From an uncultured Lachnospiraceae bacterium (GTDB taxonomy: Bacteria > Bacillota_A > Clostridia > Lachnospirales > Lachnospiraceae): 17,708 bases of DNA. This document shows, piece after piece, positions 1 through 6,718 of this stretch. Under the pieces are notes generated by a model. That model had not been told where the DNA came from, searched no databases, and worked only from the letters and a program-made list of their open reading frames with translations. Numbering within the stretch: the first letter of the stretch is position 1; each line of letters begins with the position of its first letter. The stretch is taken from positions 1-17,708 of the forward strand of contig CAJUFW010000017.1 of assembly GCA_910585655.1 (NCBI GenBank), in the 5' to 3' direction. Made by a program: the position numbers and the translations under genes.

Positions 1-139
1 TTACACGCTTTCCGCCTAAAGGCTTCCGCCCGGGAATAGACGTATCAGGCGGAGGATTGAATCCCGCCACTGATATGAGCAAGTTCCCCACTTCCTAATA
101 GATGCGGGGGGCATCCCATATCTGATGTACGAATCAGTT
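1..139 (-). ncRNA. Structured non-coding RNA or long leader, 3' part off the window; 6S-like fold possible
   Basis: No coding frame fits this stretch, but a strong minus-strand promoter (146-174) points into it, and the predicted transcript starts near 139 and runs leftward past base 1. The RNA can fold: a 5' hairpin (122-126 with 133-137), a hairpin 101-105 with 111-115, and a nested structure in which 32-36 pairs with 84-88, then an asymmetric internal loop (37-42 against 76-83), then a stem 43-52 with 64-75 carrying a two-base bulge. A long stem broken by a central bubble is the general plan of 6S RNA, and the segment after the bubble contains GAAGCCTT as in E. coli 6S. The early 5' hairpin is not typical of 6S, and the closing half is outside the window. 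It could instead be the leader of an mRNA lying to the left. I saw no T-box, TPP, FMN, SAM or cobalamin core motif. The existence of a structured RNA is fairly well supported; the family is a guess. Confidence 0.5.
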
Positions 140-145
140 ACCTTT

Positions 146-174
146 AGTATAGCAAAGAAAGTCGCCGACTGCAA
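146..174 (-). promoter_or_regulatory. Sigma-A promoter of the edge RNA
   Basis: On the minus strand TTGCAG (169-174) and TATACT (146-151) are separated by exactly 17 bp. Predicted start is near base 139. The -10 is followed by TAAAG, the same context as in the divergent promoter at 208-236. Confidence 0.7.
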
Positions 175-207
175 TAAGAGAATTTACATTTTCTCTTCTT
201 CTCCCCC

Positions 208-236
208 TTGCAACTTTCTCCTAAAACACGTATACT
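208..236 (+). promoter_or_regulatory. Sigma-A promoter of the lipid kinase gene
   Basis: TTGCAA (208-213), 17-bp spacer, TATACT (231-236). Transcription should begin near 243, giving a leader of only about 15 bases that is mostly ribosome-binding site (AAAGGGGG, ending at 250) before the ATG at 258. Confidence 0.7.
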
Positions 237-257
237 AAAGAAAAAGGGGGATGTCCT

Positions 258-1223
258 ATGTACTATTTTATCATCAATCCAGCCTCCCGCAGCGGCAAAG
301 GACTTACGGTCTGGAAGCAGACCAAACGAGAGCTGCGCCGCCAGGGCATCGTATACCGGGCATTTGTCACACGCTATCCCCGCCATTCGATCCGGCTGAC
401 CAAAGAACTTTGTGCCAAAGTAAAGGGAGCGTTTACGCTGGTTATCTTGGGTGGGGACGGAACGGCAAACGAAGTGCTTTCCGCTGTACCAAAGGAGGAT
501 TTGGAGCGGATTACCTTTGCCTATCTGCCCTCTGGCTCCAGCAACGACCTCGCCAGAGGACTTGGGCTTCCTCAAGATCCGGTTAAAATACTCGGCGAGA
601 TTCTTTCCGGGCAACACATTTTGGAGATGGACTACGGCACTATTTCCCTGCCCGGTTCCGAGCGTCACCCCTATCGCTTTGCCGTCAGCGCCGGTATCGG
701 CTTTGATGCTACGGTCTGTAAGGAAGCGCTGGACTCCCCGATCAAGCAGGCGCTCAATCTGGTTGGACTGGGTAAACTTTCCTATCTGGTAATCGCAGTC
801 AAGCAGATCCTCACCTGCCACACGGCTGATCTGACGGTATCCGTTGACGGCGGGGCGCCGGTTACGTATCCGCGGGTATTTTTTGCAGCGGCTATGAATC
901 AGCGCTTTGAGGGCGGCGGTCTTCCGGTAGCACCTCATGCGGATCCGACTGACCATGTACTGTCCCTTTGTATTCTTCATGGTTTTCCCAAATTCAAAGC
1001 CTTTGTTATCCTGCCGGCTTTGATGTTAGGAGGAAAGCATATCCACCTAAAGGGAATTACGCTTATTGACTGCCGCAGAGCCGATATCCATACGTCCGAA
1101 CCGCTCTGTGTCCACAGTGACGGCGAATACCGTGGATTCCATGACCGGCTTACCTTTTCCTGCTCGGATCACACGATCCAAGTGGTGGCTGGCAGCAGCG
1201 CTTCACACTCTAAGCGCACTTAA
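258..1223 (+). CDS. Diacylglycerol/lipid kinase family protein (DagK_cat, YegS/BmrU type)
   Basis: Cytosolic or membrane-peripheral lipid kinase; family members phosphorylate diacylglycerol or related lipids with ATP, feeding phosphatidic acid back to phospholipid synthesis. The N-terminal catalytic domain shows the family motifs: NPASRSGKG at residues 7-15 (nucleotide-binding start), LGGDGTANEV at 64-73 and PSGSSNDLARGLGL at 91-104. The C-terminal half is the beta-sandwich typical of YegS-like enzymes. At 321 residues it is near the usual length of about 300. The start is set by the GGGG ribosome site seven bases upstream; the ATG at 251 lies in another frame. A VanZ-like gene follows after 80 bases on the same strand, probably co-transcribed. 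The true substrate cannot be told from sequence: DgkB-like housekeeping and BmrU-like accessory roles both fit. Confidence 0.9.
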   Translation: MYYFIINPASRSGKGLTVWKQTKRELRRQGIVYRAFVTRYPRHSIRLTKELCAKVKGAFTLVILGGDGTANEVLSAVPKEDLERITFAYLPSGSSNDLARGLGLPQDPVKILGEILSGQHILEMDYGTISLPGSERHPYRFAVSAGIGFDATVCKEALDSPIKQALNLVGLGKLSYLVIAVKQILTCHTADLTVSVDGGAPVTYPRVFFAAAMNQRFEGGGLPVAPHADPTDHVLSLCILHGFPKFKAFVILPALMLGGKHIHLKGITLIDCRRADIHTSEPLCVHSDGEYRGFHDRLTFSCSDHTIQVVAGSSASHSKRT

Positions 1224-1303
1224 TCACAGCCTTGCCCGGCATACCTCGTTTTGTCTGCCGACTCTGGCTCCTATTATCATAAAAACGAAAGAAGGTAGTT
1301 CCT

Positions 1304-2152
1304 ATGCAGACGCGAATGATACGAATTTCTTCTGTTTCTATTCTGGCTGGTGTCTTTGTTGCCATCCTCCAGACTTGTTTGCTTTATTTCCTGGAAGATA
1401 CCTGGATCACCTTGCTGGTTATCGCTTTGGCAGATCTGATAATTTCCCAATATCTGCTTGAAAGCTCCTTTTCTTATCACTATTGCTTCCGTTTCCTTTT
1501 CGTAGCGGAGCTGTTTACGTTAGCGATTGGCGTGCCTGCCTATCTCGGGCTGTATGGAACGCTTTTACCGTTTTCCGTCTATATGCTATGGCTGGCGGTT
1601 CTGCATTTTGCCGTTCCGTCTGTCTTTTGTATGCTGCGGTATCTGATGGATTTTGGTCCGCGTTTTATGAACTACAACCTGTTTTTCCTGGAATCCAGTT
1701 TGCTGCTATGGGCAGCGATTATCGCCGGCTTTTTCTATTGCTATGTCTATCAACAGCCTGTCCTTACACACTCCGACCATGTTAATTTGGTTCCGTTTTA
1801 CAGTCTGGCTTCCCTTATAGAAGCTTATATTGAGACAAAAGCCGATATCCGACCGACTGTATATTACTTGCTTCAATACGCTGCCTTTTTTATCCCGGTA
1901 GGCTTTTATCTGCATCTGTTAATCGGAAAGCGGCTCTTTTTACGTCTCTTTTCGTTTCTTTTTGTACCGGCGCTGATCGAACTGGAACAATATTTTCTGC
2001 TGCCTTCTATGTGCGATATAGATGATCTGGTTCCCGCATTTTTAGGATGTATCGTCGGCTCCTTGCTTTTTACTATGTTAAATACCATTTGTCAGTCTCT
2101 GCATGAAAATGATTTTCTGCAAAAGCAAAACCGTAAATCCTTATACCTGTAG
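1304..2152 (+). CDS. VanZ-like multi-pass membrane protein
   Basis: Integral membrane protein of 282 residues with about seven hydrophobic segments: four in an N-terminal half without a recognised signature, then segments near 130-148, 187-208, 213-232 and 243-260. The C-terminal half carries VanZ-family hallmarks: NLVPFYS (161-167) at the end of a membrane segment, the glutamate-rich PALIELEQ (222-229) and the CDIDDLVPAFLG block (237-248), which matches the conserved R/C-DIDD...N..G region of VanZ proteins. VanZ relatives are linked to low-level teicoplanin or lipopeptide resistance in enterococci and clostridia, but most chromosomal members have no known function. Start: ATG after GAAGG (1291-1295) with an eight-base spacer. 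It follows the lipid kinase gene, consistent with an envelope lipid role. A weak TATTAT (1273-1278) could be a -10, but no good -35 fits. Confidence 0.8.
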   Translation: MQTRMIRISSVSILAGVFVAILQTCLLYFLEDTWITLLVIALADLIISQYLLESSFSYHYCFRFLFVAELFTLAIGVPAYLGLYGTLLPFSVYMLWLAVLHFAVPSVFCMLRYLMDFGPRFMNYNLFFLESSLLLWAAIIAGFFYCYVYQQPVLTHSDHVNLVPFYSLASLIEAYIETKADIRPTVYYLLQYAAFFIPVGFYLHLLIGKRLFLRLFSFLFVPALIELEQYFLLPSMCDIDDLVPAFLGCIVGSLLFTMLNTICQSLHENDFLQKQNRKSLYL

Positions 2153-2166
2153 CGATCGGTTATCTT

Positions 2167-2658
2167 CTAATACAACCGTTTCAGGCGGCGGGCAATCATC
2201 CCTGCCACGATGCCGATTACGGTTCCGGTTATGGCTCCGGCTATCAAAAGCGGCGGAAAATAATATGCTACCTTGACATTTTCCACTACCAGCACGGCTA
2301 CAATCAACTGACCGATATTATGAAAAATTCCCCCTGTCAGGCTGACTCCTACGATTCCAAACCAGTCAGCCTTTTTTATCAGCACCATTACGGCAAAGCT
2401 AAGAAGACCGCCGCACAAGCCATATACGGCACTATAGAGATTGCCAAACGTAAAGCCGACCAACACAATCCTCACCAGAGATATCACAAAAGCATCCCCT
2501 GTCCGCATGGTATACATCGCCACTACCACCACCAGATTAGCCAGTCCCAGCTTTATCCCCGGTATTCCGATCATTTCAAACGGAATCAATGTTTCAATGT
2601 AGCTGAAAATAAACGCCAGCGCTACCAGCACCCCATATTTTGCCACATTTGCCTTCAT
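2167..2658 (-). CDS. Gx transporter family protein (often annotated heptaprenyl diphosphate synthase component I)
   Basis: Small integral membrane protein, 163 residues, almost entirely hydrophobic with about five membrane segments. The N-terminal pattern YIETLIPFEMIGIPGIKLGLANLV (within residues 20-43), the glycine-rich FGNLYSAVYGLCGGLLSF region (about 71-88) and SLTGGIFHNIGQLIVA (about 106-121) match the Hpre_diP_synt_I/Gx family, which is related to ECF-transporter S components. The annotation as a prenyl synthase subunit is historical; the sequence looks like a transporter substrate-binding membrane component, and the substrate is unknown. It lies 30 bases downstream of the NusG domain II gene with GAGGT as ribosome site, so the two form an operon. 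This pairing is common in Clostridia. Its stop codon faces the VanZ stop across 14 bp. Confidence 0.85.
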   Translation of the reverse strand: MKANVAKYGVLVALAFIFSYIETLIPFEMIGIPGIKLGLANLVVVVAMYTMRTGDAFVISLVRIVLVGFTFGNLYSAVYGLCGGLLSFAVMVLIKKADWFGIVGVSLTGGIFHNIGQLIVAVLVVENVKVAYYFPPLLIAGAITGTVIGIVAGMIARRLKRLY

Positions 2659-2688
2659 TTCTTTTACCTCGTTACCTTTCCCCTGTTA

Positions 2689-3111
2689 CTACTTTACTGC
2701 GCCGTCCAGTCCGGCGTCTTCTCCATGCTCTATTGTTATCAATACCTTATTTGGCAGACAGACGATCATTTCTCCGTTTCGGCTGATGTCCGCCTGGTGA
2801 ACGCATTGCTTATCCGGGCAAGTCGCCTCTGTTACCGTCGCCACTCCGTCCTGAATCAGCAGGTAATTATGCCGCTCTCCTTGTACAATGTCCAGTTCGG
2901 CGTCCTCATCAAGCGGCAGTCTGGCATATTCCTTGCCGTCCGCCTGTACCACTACCTCTCCTGTTTTGCCGGTGCCGCTCTGACTTCCCTGCCGCCACAG
3001 CAAATAACCGGCTGCTGCTAAAAGCACCAGCCCTATTAAAATTCCTTCGTTTCGCCGATGCCTTTTCTCCCGCTTCTTCTCTTTTTCCTCTATCTTCGTT
3101 TCTTTTTTCAT
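2689..3111 (-). CDS. NusG domain II-containing membrane-anchored protein
   Basis: 140 residues: a strongly basic N-terminus (1-21, many Lys/Arg/Glu), one membrane segment (about 23-39, GILIGLVLLAAAGYLLW) and an extracytoplasmic domain. The domain has the NusG_II signature: a dipeptide-rich beta region (52-95), ATCPDKQCVHQ (96-106) and MIVCLPNKVLI (115-125). The three conserved cysteines are at 98, 103 and 118. NusG_II proteins are small envelope proteins of unknown biochemical role that share the name but not the function of transcription factor NusG. I choose the ATG at 3111 over the upstream TTG at 3207, because that TTG is the -35 box of the gene's promoter and the extension would add a second hydrophobic stretch. 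It is followed by the Gx transporter gene. Confidence 0.85.
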   Translation of the reverse strand: MKKETKIEEKEKKREKRHRRNEGILIGLVLLAAAGYLLWRQGSQSGTGKTGEVVVQADGKEYARLPLDEDAELDIVQGERHNYLLIQDGVATVTEATCPDKQCVHQADISRNGEMIVCLPNKVLITIEHGEDAGLDGAVK

Positions 3112-3178
3112 ATCTTTTTTCCGCCTTCTTTGACCTTCTTTAACCTTCTCTGATTTTCCTGCCAAACGTAATGCTACC

Positions 3179-3207
3179 AGAATAGCACAAATCAAAAAAA
3201 CTTGCAA
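3179..3207 (-). promoter_or_regulatory. Promoter of the NusG_II-Gx operon
   Basis: Minus-strand TTGCAA (3202-3207), 17-bp spacer, TATTCT (3179-3184). Predicted start is near 3172, leaving a leader of about 60 bases before the ATG at 3111. It overlaps and explains away a TTG-initiated reading frame starting at 3207. Confidence 0.65.
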
Positions 3208-3222
3208 GCGGTAGGAAAATAC

Positions 3223-3275
3223 AAAGAAAAAAGGAGGAAAACAAGCGCTTTTGCTGCTTTCATCCTTTTTTCTTT
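3223..3275 (-). terminator. AT-rich inverted repeat after asd, likely terminator
   Basis: A perfect 13-bp inverted repeat, AAAGAAAAAAGGA (3223-3235) with TCCTTTTTTCTTT (3263-3275), encloses 27 bases that can form a smaller AAGC/GCTT-type stem. It begins five bases beyond the asd stop codon (3281, minus strand), and the minus transcript ends in a T-rich arm. The stem is poor in G and C, so efficiency is uncertain. Confidence 0.5.
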
Positions 3276-3280
3276 TTACT

Positions 3281-4375
3281 CTATTTGCCGCTTTCTGCAG
3301 CCTTGATATATCCCTGTGCTTTTAACAACTCCGCCGTCAGCACCGCTCCGCCTGCTGCCCCGCGGACCGTGTTATGAGAAAGCCCTACAAACTTATAGTC
3401 GAATACCGTATCCTCTCTCAATCGTCCAAGGGTAATTCCCATTCCTCGCTCAAAGTCAACATCCTGGGTAATCTGCGGACGATTATCTTCTTCCAGATAT
3501 TGGATAAACTGCTTTGGAGCGCTTGGCAGCTCTAATTCCTGCGGAAGCCCTTTAAACTTCCTCCAGGCTTCTATCATCTGCTCTTTAGACGGCTTTTTCT
3601 CAAAGCTGACAAATACGGCGGCGGTATGCCCGTTCAATACCGGGACGCGGATACACTGCGTTGTAATCACCGGACCGGCAGCCTTAACGATCTGACCGTT
3701 CTCGATATGCCCCCAGATCCGCAGCGGCTCCTGCTCGCTCTTTTCTTCCTCACCACCGATATAAGGAATGATATTGCCTACCATCTCCGGCCAGTCCTGA
3801 AACGTCTTTCCAGCACCAGAAATCGCCTGATAAGTCGTAGCCACTACCGTCTTTGGCACAAACTCCCGCAGCGCATGAAGCGCCGGCGTATAGCTTTGGA
3901 TCGAGCAATTCGGCTTGACTACAATAAAGCCCCGCTCTGTTCCTAAGCGCTTTCTCTGATGAGCGATTACCTCTAAATGCTCTGGGTTTAGCTCCGGCAC
4001 AATCATTGGTACATCCGGCGTCCAGCGGTGAGCGCTGTTGTTGGATACGACCGGAGTGCCTGCTTTGGCATAAGCCTCTTCAATCGCTTTGATCTCTTCC
4101 TTTGTCATATCTACCGCGCTGAATACAAAATCTACTTCGCCGCTAACCTTTTCTACCTCATTGACATTTAAGACTATCAGCTTCTTTACTGCCTCCGGCA
4201 TCGGCGTATCCATTTTCCAGCGTCCGCCTACTGCTTCTTCATAGGTCTTGCCCGCGCTTCTTGGGCTGGCAGCTACGGCTACCACTTCAAACCATGGATG
4301 CTGTTCCAACAAAGCAATAAAGCGTTGTCCCACCATCCCGGTAGCACCTAAAATACCAACACGTAATTTTTCCAT
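3281..4375 (-). CDS. asd: Aspartate-semialdehyde dehydrogenase (archaeal/fungal type)
   Basis: Catalyses NADPH-dependent reduction of aspartyl-4-phosphate to aspartate semialdehyde, the branch-point precursor of lysine/diaminopimelate, threonine and methionine; cytosolic. The 364 residues match the archaeal/yeast-like Asd subfamily rather than the shorter enterobacterial or bacillary ones. Features seen: Rossmann motif GATGMVGQRF (10-19), ASPRSAGKTY (36-45), SNNSAHR (111-117), catalytic cysteine in KPNCSIQ (Cys157), QAISGAGKTF (183-192) and the histidine of NGHTAAVFV (His250). Start supported by GAGGGGAG eight bases upstream. It has its own promoter (4467-4495) and a leader of about 85 bases, and stands alone, not next to dapA or lysC. 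No lysine riboswitch core is visible in the leader. Confidence 0.95.
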   Translation of the reverse strand: MEKLRVGILGATGMVGQRFIALLEQHPWFEVVAVAASPRSAGKTYEEAVGGRWKMDTPMPEAVKKLIVLNVNEVEKVSGEVDFVFSAVDMTKEEIKAIEEAYAKAGTPVVSNNSAHRWTPDVPMIVPELNPEHLEVIAHQRKRLGTERGFIVVKPNCSIQSYTPALHALREFVPKTVVATTYQAISGAGKTFQDWPEMVGNIIPYIGGEEEKSEQEPLRIWGHIENGQIVKAAGPVITTQCIRVPVLNGHTAAVFVSFEKKPSKEQMIEAWRKFKGLPQELELPSAPKQFIQYLEEDNRPQITQDVDFERGMGITLGRLREDTVFDYKFVGLSHNTVRGAAGGAVLTAELLKAQGYIKAAESGK

Positions 4376-4466
4376 ATCTATAAGCTCCCCTCATTTTTTC
4401 TGACCGGCAAACTATGTTGCGCTCGTTCTGTCTTTATAGCGCGCACATATGTCTTTCGTAGGGACT

Positions 4467-4495
4467 ATATTACTACCATTTTTCTAAAATAGCAA
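4467..4495 (-). promoter_or_regulatory. Promoter of asd
   Basis: Minus-strand TTGCTA (4490-4495), 17-bp spacer, TAATAT (4467-4472). The start would be near 4460. The leader to 4375 contains GCGC (4440-4443) and a second GCGC around 4419-4422 that could pair, but I see no known riboswitch. Confidence 0.55.
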
Positions 4496-4569
4496 CTCTT
4501 TTTTCTTTCCTTTTCTGTTTTTTGTGACATTCTCCAAAAAGAAAAGGATTCCCGTGGCATCTTGCGTCA

Positions 4570-5655
4570 TTATTGCCCGAATCTCTTTGCCTGACTGGCA
4601 ATCAACTCGTCATCTTCAAAATAGTTGATTTTCATAGCCTGTTTTACGTCAGAAAGCGTCTTAGCCGCTACCTCTCTGGCTACATCGCTTCCTTTTTTCA
4701 GCATTTCAAATACAGCCGGGATATCCTGCTCGAATTCCTTTCTGCGGGCGCGGATTGGCGCCAATTCTTCCTGCAGTACGGCGTTTAAAAACTTCTTTAC
4801 TTTGATATCCCCTAAGCCGCCCCGCTGATAATGCGCCTTTAGCTCCTCTAAGCTCTGGTAATCCGGCAAATACTCTGCAAAATGTTCCGGTCTGCAAAAA
4901 GCATCCAAATAAGTAAACACACAGTTTCCTTCGATTTGCCCCGGATCGTCCACATGAATATGATTCGGATCGGTGTACATCGACATAATCCTTTGTTTTA
5001 CTTCCTGCTCGCTGTCCGAAAGATAAATACAATTCCCCAGAGATTTGCTCATCTTCGCCTTTCCGTCCGTACCAGGCAGGCGCAGACACGCCTTGTTATC
5101 CGGCAGCAGCACGTCCGGTTCTACCAGGGTATCTCCGTAGACGGCATTGAACTTACGCACGATTTCCTTCGTCTGCTCGATCATCGGAAGCTGATCCTCT
5201 CCTACCGGCACGGTCGTTGCCTGAAATGCGGTAATATCCGCTGCCTGGCTGATCGGATAGGTAAAAAAGCCGACCGGAATACTTGTCTCAAAATTCCGCT
5301 GCTGGATTTCCGACTTGACGGTTGGATTTCGCTGCAGCCTGGAAACCGTCACCAGGTTCATATAGTAAAACGTCAGCTCACATAGCTCCGCAATCTGCGA
5401 TTGGATAAATAACGTAGATTTTGCCGGATCTAACCCTACCGAGAGATAATCCAAAGCTACTTCAATGATATTTTCCCGTACCTTTTCCGGATTGTCTGCG
5501 TTGTCCGTCAAAGCCTGTGCGTCGGCAATCATAATAAAAATCTTCTCATAGCTGCCGGAATTTTGCAGCTCTACCCTCTGTTTTAGAGATCCTACATAAT
5601 GCCCCACATGCAAACGCCCTGTCGGACGATCGCCTGTTAAAATTATTTTTCCCAT
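4570..5655 (-). CDS. trpS: Tryptophanyl-tRNA synthetase
   Basis: Class Ic aminoacyl-tRNA synthetase charging tRNA-Trp; cytosolic homodimer. 361 residues. The N-terminus TGDRPTGRLHVGHYVGS (7-23) contains the HIGH-type box HVGH (16-19), and AKMSKSLGN (200-208) contains KMSKS (201-205). GEDQLPMIEQTKEIVRKFN (152-170) is the family's central block. The DRPTG N-terminus marks the streptococcal/clostridial TrpS group rather than the Bacillus group, which starts IQPSG. Start: ATG after GAGG with an 11-base spacer. It lies 31 bases downstream of the VOC gene and is probably co-transcribed. No T-box (specifier loop, AGGGTGGNACCGCG motif) occurs before either gene, so tRNA-sensing control is not evident here. 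Confidence 0.95.
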   Translation of the reverse strand: MGKIILTGDRPTGRLHVGHYVGSLKQRVELQNSGSYEKIFIMIADAQALTDNADNPEKVRENIIEVALDYLSVGLDPAKSTLFIQSQIAELCELTFYYMNLVTVSRLQRNPTVKSEIQQRNFETSIPVGFFTYPISQAADITAFQATTVPVGEDQLPMIEQTKEIVRKFNAVYGDTLVEPDVLLPDNKACLRLPGTDGKAKMSKSLGNCIYLSDSEQEVKQRIMSMYTDPNHIHVDDPGQIEGNCVFTYLDAFCRPEHFAEYLPDYQSLEELKAHYQRGGLGDIKVKKFLNAVLQEELAPIRARRKEFEQDIPAVFEMLKKGSDVAREVAAKTLSDVKQAMKINYFEDDELIASQAKRFGQ

Positions 5656-5686
5656 CTTATCAAATTCCTCATTTCTTTTTTATACT

Positions 5687-6088
5687 TTATTTCACATGAA
5701 AAAATTCGATTTCCTCTCCTACCGGTCCGATACAAAAGGCAATCCGAATCGGATACGGCTCCTCGCAAGGCAGAGCGCCGTCCATCGGCTCTACCGTAAT
5801 CGGATAACCTGCCTCGCGCACCCGCCTTACCAGCTCATCTACCTGGCTTGTCCGCAGGGCAAAATGCTTGATTGCTCCCTCTGGGCTGGTTGTACCGTCT
5901 CCGTTTGAGGTAATTTCCATCACGGTTCCGTCCCCGGTATCGATCATAATCCCTCTCTTATCGCCTTCCCCCCAGCTTCTGGCGACCTCCATCTCCAACA
6001 GCTTCGTATAAAATGCCACCACCTCGTCAAATTTTTCCGGCAATGCCTTTAAGGCGATATGATGGACACCTTCTACTAATTTACTCAT
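5687..6088 (-). CDS. VOC superfamily (glyoxalase/bleomycin-resistance fold) protein
   Basis: 133 residues, the length of a single-unit VOC protein, which dimerises to build metal sites. Two beta-alpha-beta-beta-beta modules are recognisable: VHHIALKALPEKFDEVVAFYTKLLEMEV (within 8-35) and IKHFALRTSQVDELVRRVREAGY (within 73-95). Metal-ligand positions are kept: His10, Glu58 (VMEIT), His75 and Glu128 (EEIEFF), the pattern of a functional metal-dependent lyase, isomerase or dioxygenase. Substrate is unknown; lactoylglutathione lyase annotation would be overreach, since Clostridia usually lack glutathione. Ribosome site GGGAGGAG precedes the ATG. It is upstream of trpS in a likely two-gene transcript. 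Confidence 0.85.
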   Translation of the reverse strand: MSKLVEGVHHIALKALPEKFDEVVAFYTKLLEMEVARSWGEGDKRGIMIDTGDGTVMEITSNGDGTTSPEGAIKHFALRTSQVDELVRRVREAGYPITVEPMDGALPCEEPYPIRIAFCIGPVGEEIEFFHVK

Positions 6089-6112
6089 TTTGCTCCTCCC
6101 GCTTTCTTTTTT

Positions 6113-6140
6113 ATTTTAGTTCTCCTTGTTCGGAAAACAA
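6113..6140 (-). promoter_or_regulatory. Possible promoter of the VOC-trpS pair
   Basis: Minus-strand TTGTTT (6135-6140), 16-bp spacer, TAAAAT (6113-6118) in the 60-base gap before the VOC gene. The leader would be under 20 bases. The hexamers are imperfect and this is only a candidate. Confidence 0.3.
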
Positions 6141-6148
6141 TGTAAACT

Positions 6149-6565
6149 CTACAATTCATACCTTGTTCCATGTGAAAGCAGCACTCCGTCTGTTAGTTCT
6201 ACGCATAAAATTATCGTATTTTCATCTGTAAAATCAGTATGCCCGTTGTCAATCCATTCGGCAAAAACCTCTTTTAGTTTCTTTGCAATCTCTTGGTTTT
6301 CTTCTTTTCCAAAATAGCCCAGACAGATGCCCTTTCCATGCGCCGTAAACCAGTCACCGGCTATCGCAACATGCGAATTCTGTTCCATATGTTTGATTTT
6401 ATTTGAAAGCGCATAAGTAATCACATAAAATGCACCATTCTCATAATAAGCGTTGACATATCGTACATACGGTACTTCATTTTCCACTGTTGCCAATGCA
6501 ATAACCGTGTCTTTCCCAAACCGCTCCTGCATTATAGCTTCGACTTTCGGGCTCAATTTCTTCAT
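6149..6565 (-). CDS. Pyridoxamine 5'-phosphate oxidase-family (PPOX class) flavin-binding protein
   Basis: 138 residues with the split-barrel flavin-binding pattern: an N-terminal helix (KKLSPKVEAIMQER), then a strand DTVIALATVENEVPYVRYVNAYYENGAFYVITY (within 18-50), then LSNKIKHMEQNSHVAIAGDWFTAHGKGICLGYF, which matches the general stress protein 26/PPOX arrangement (strand, K-x-x-x-M/L-x-x-N-x-x-V pattern, GxG turn). Members bind FMN or F420-like cofactors and many reduce small molecules. This short form lacks the PdxH C-terminal dimer arm, so vitamin B6 oxidase activity is unlikely. The start is ATG 6565, six bases after AGGAGAG (6572-6578); the longer frame from 6661 begins inside the promoter. 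Monocistronic, with its own promoter. Confidence 0.8.
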   Translation of the reverse strand: MKKLSPKVEAIMQERFGKDTVIALATVENEVPYVRYVNAYYENGAFYVITYALSNKIKHMEQNSHVAIAGDWFTAHGKGICLGYFGKEENQEIAKKLKEVFAEWIDNGHTDFTDENTIILCVELTDGVLLSHGTRYEL

Positions 6566-6571
6566 AAAACA

Positions 6572-6578
6572 CTCTCCT
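6572..6578 (-). promoter_or_regulatory. Ribosome-binding site deciding the PPOX start
   Basis: Minus-strand AGGAGAG six bases before the ATG at 6565. The alternative upstream TTG at 6661 has no such site. Confidence 0.7.
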
Positions 6579-6632
6579 AATAGTAATTCTGATTTTACAA
6601 AATACTTGTCTGTACTGCATTTCATATGCTCT

Positions 6633-6661
6633 ATTATATAACTATCGACTATGTAATGCAA
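6633..6661 (-). promoter_or_regulatory. Promoter of the PPOX gene
   Basis: Minus-strand TTGCAT (6656-6661), 17-bp spacer, consensus TATAAT (6633-6638). The transcript would start near 6626, giving a leader of about 60 bases. Confidence 0.7.
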
Positions 6662-6718
6662 TAAAAATCAGCCGGCTTCTAACAAAATTCCGGTTCTCTC
6701 CTCCTGACCGTCCCTGTT

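Noticed and set aside
144..980. 278-residue minus-strand reading frame
   Set aside because: It is antisense to the clear lipid kinase gene, starts without a good ribosome site, and its protein has no recognisable motif.
2320..3021. 233-residue plus-strand reading frame
   Set aside because: It spans the Gx and NusG_II genes on the opposite strand, which carry family signatures; the composition is that of a shadow.
4376..4569. Riboswitch before asd, or terminator of trpS
   Set aside because: No lysine riboswitch core was found in the asd leader. Only weak stems (such as CCTTTTC with GAAAAGG around 4510-4550) follow trpS, too poor to call.
6662..6718. Terminator after cls
   Set aside because: An AGCCGGCT palindrome followed by GATTTTTATT is present, but the stem is only four base pairs and overlaps the next promoter; not convincing.
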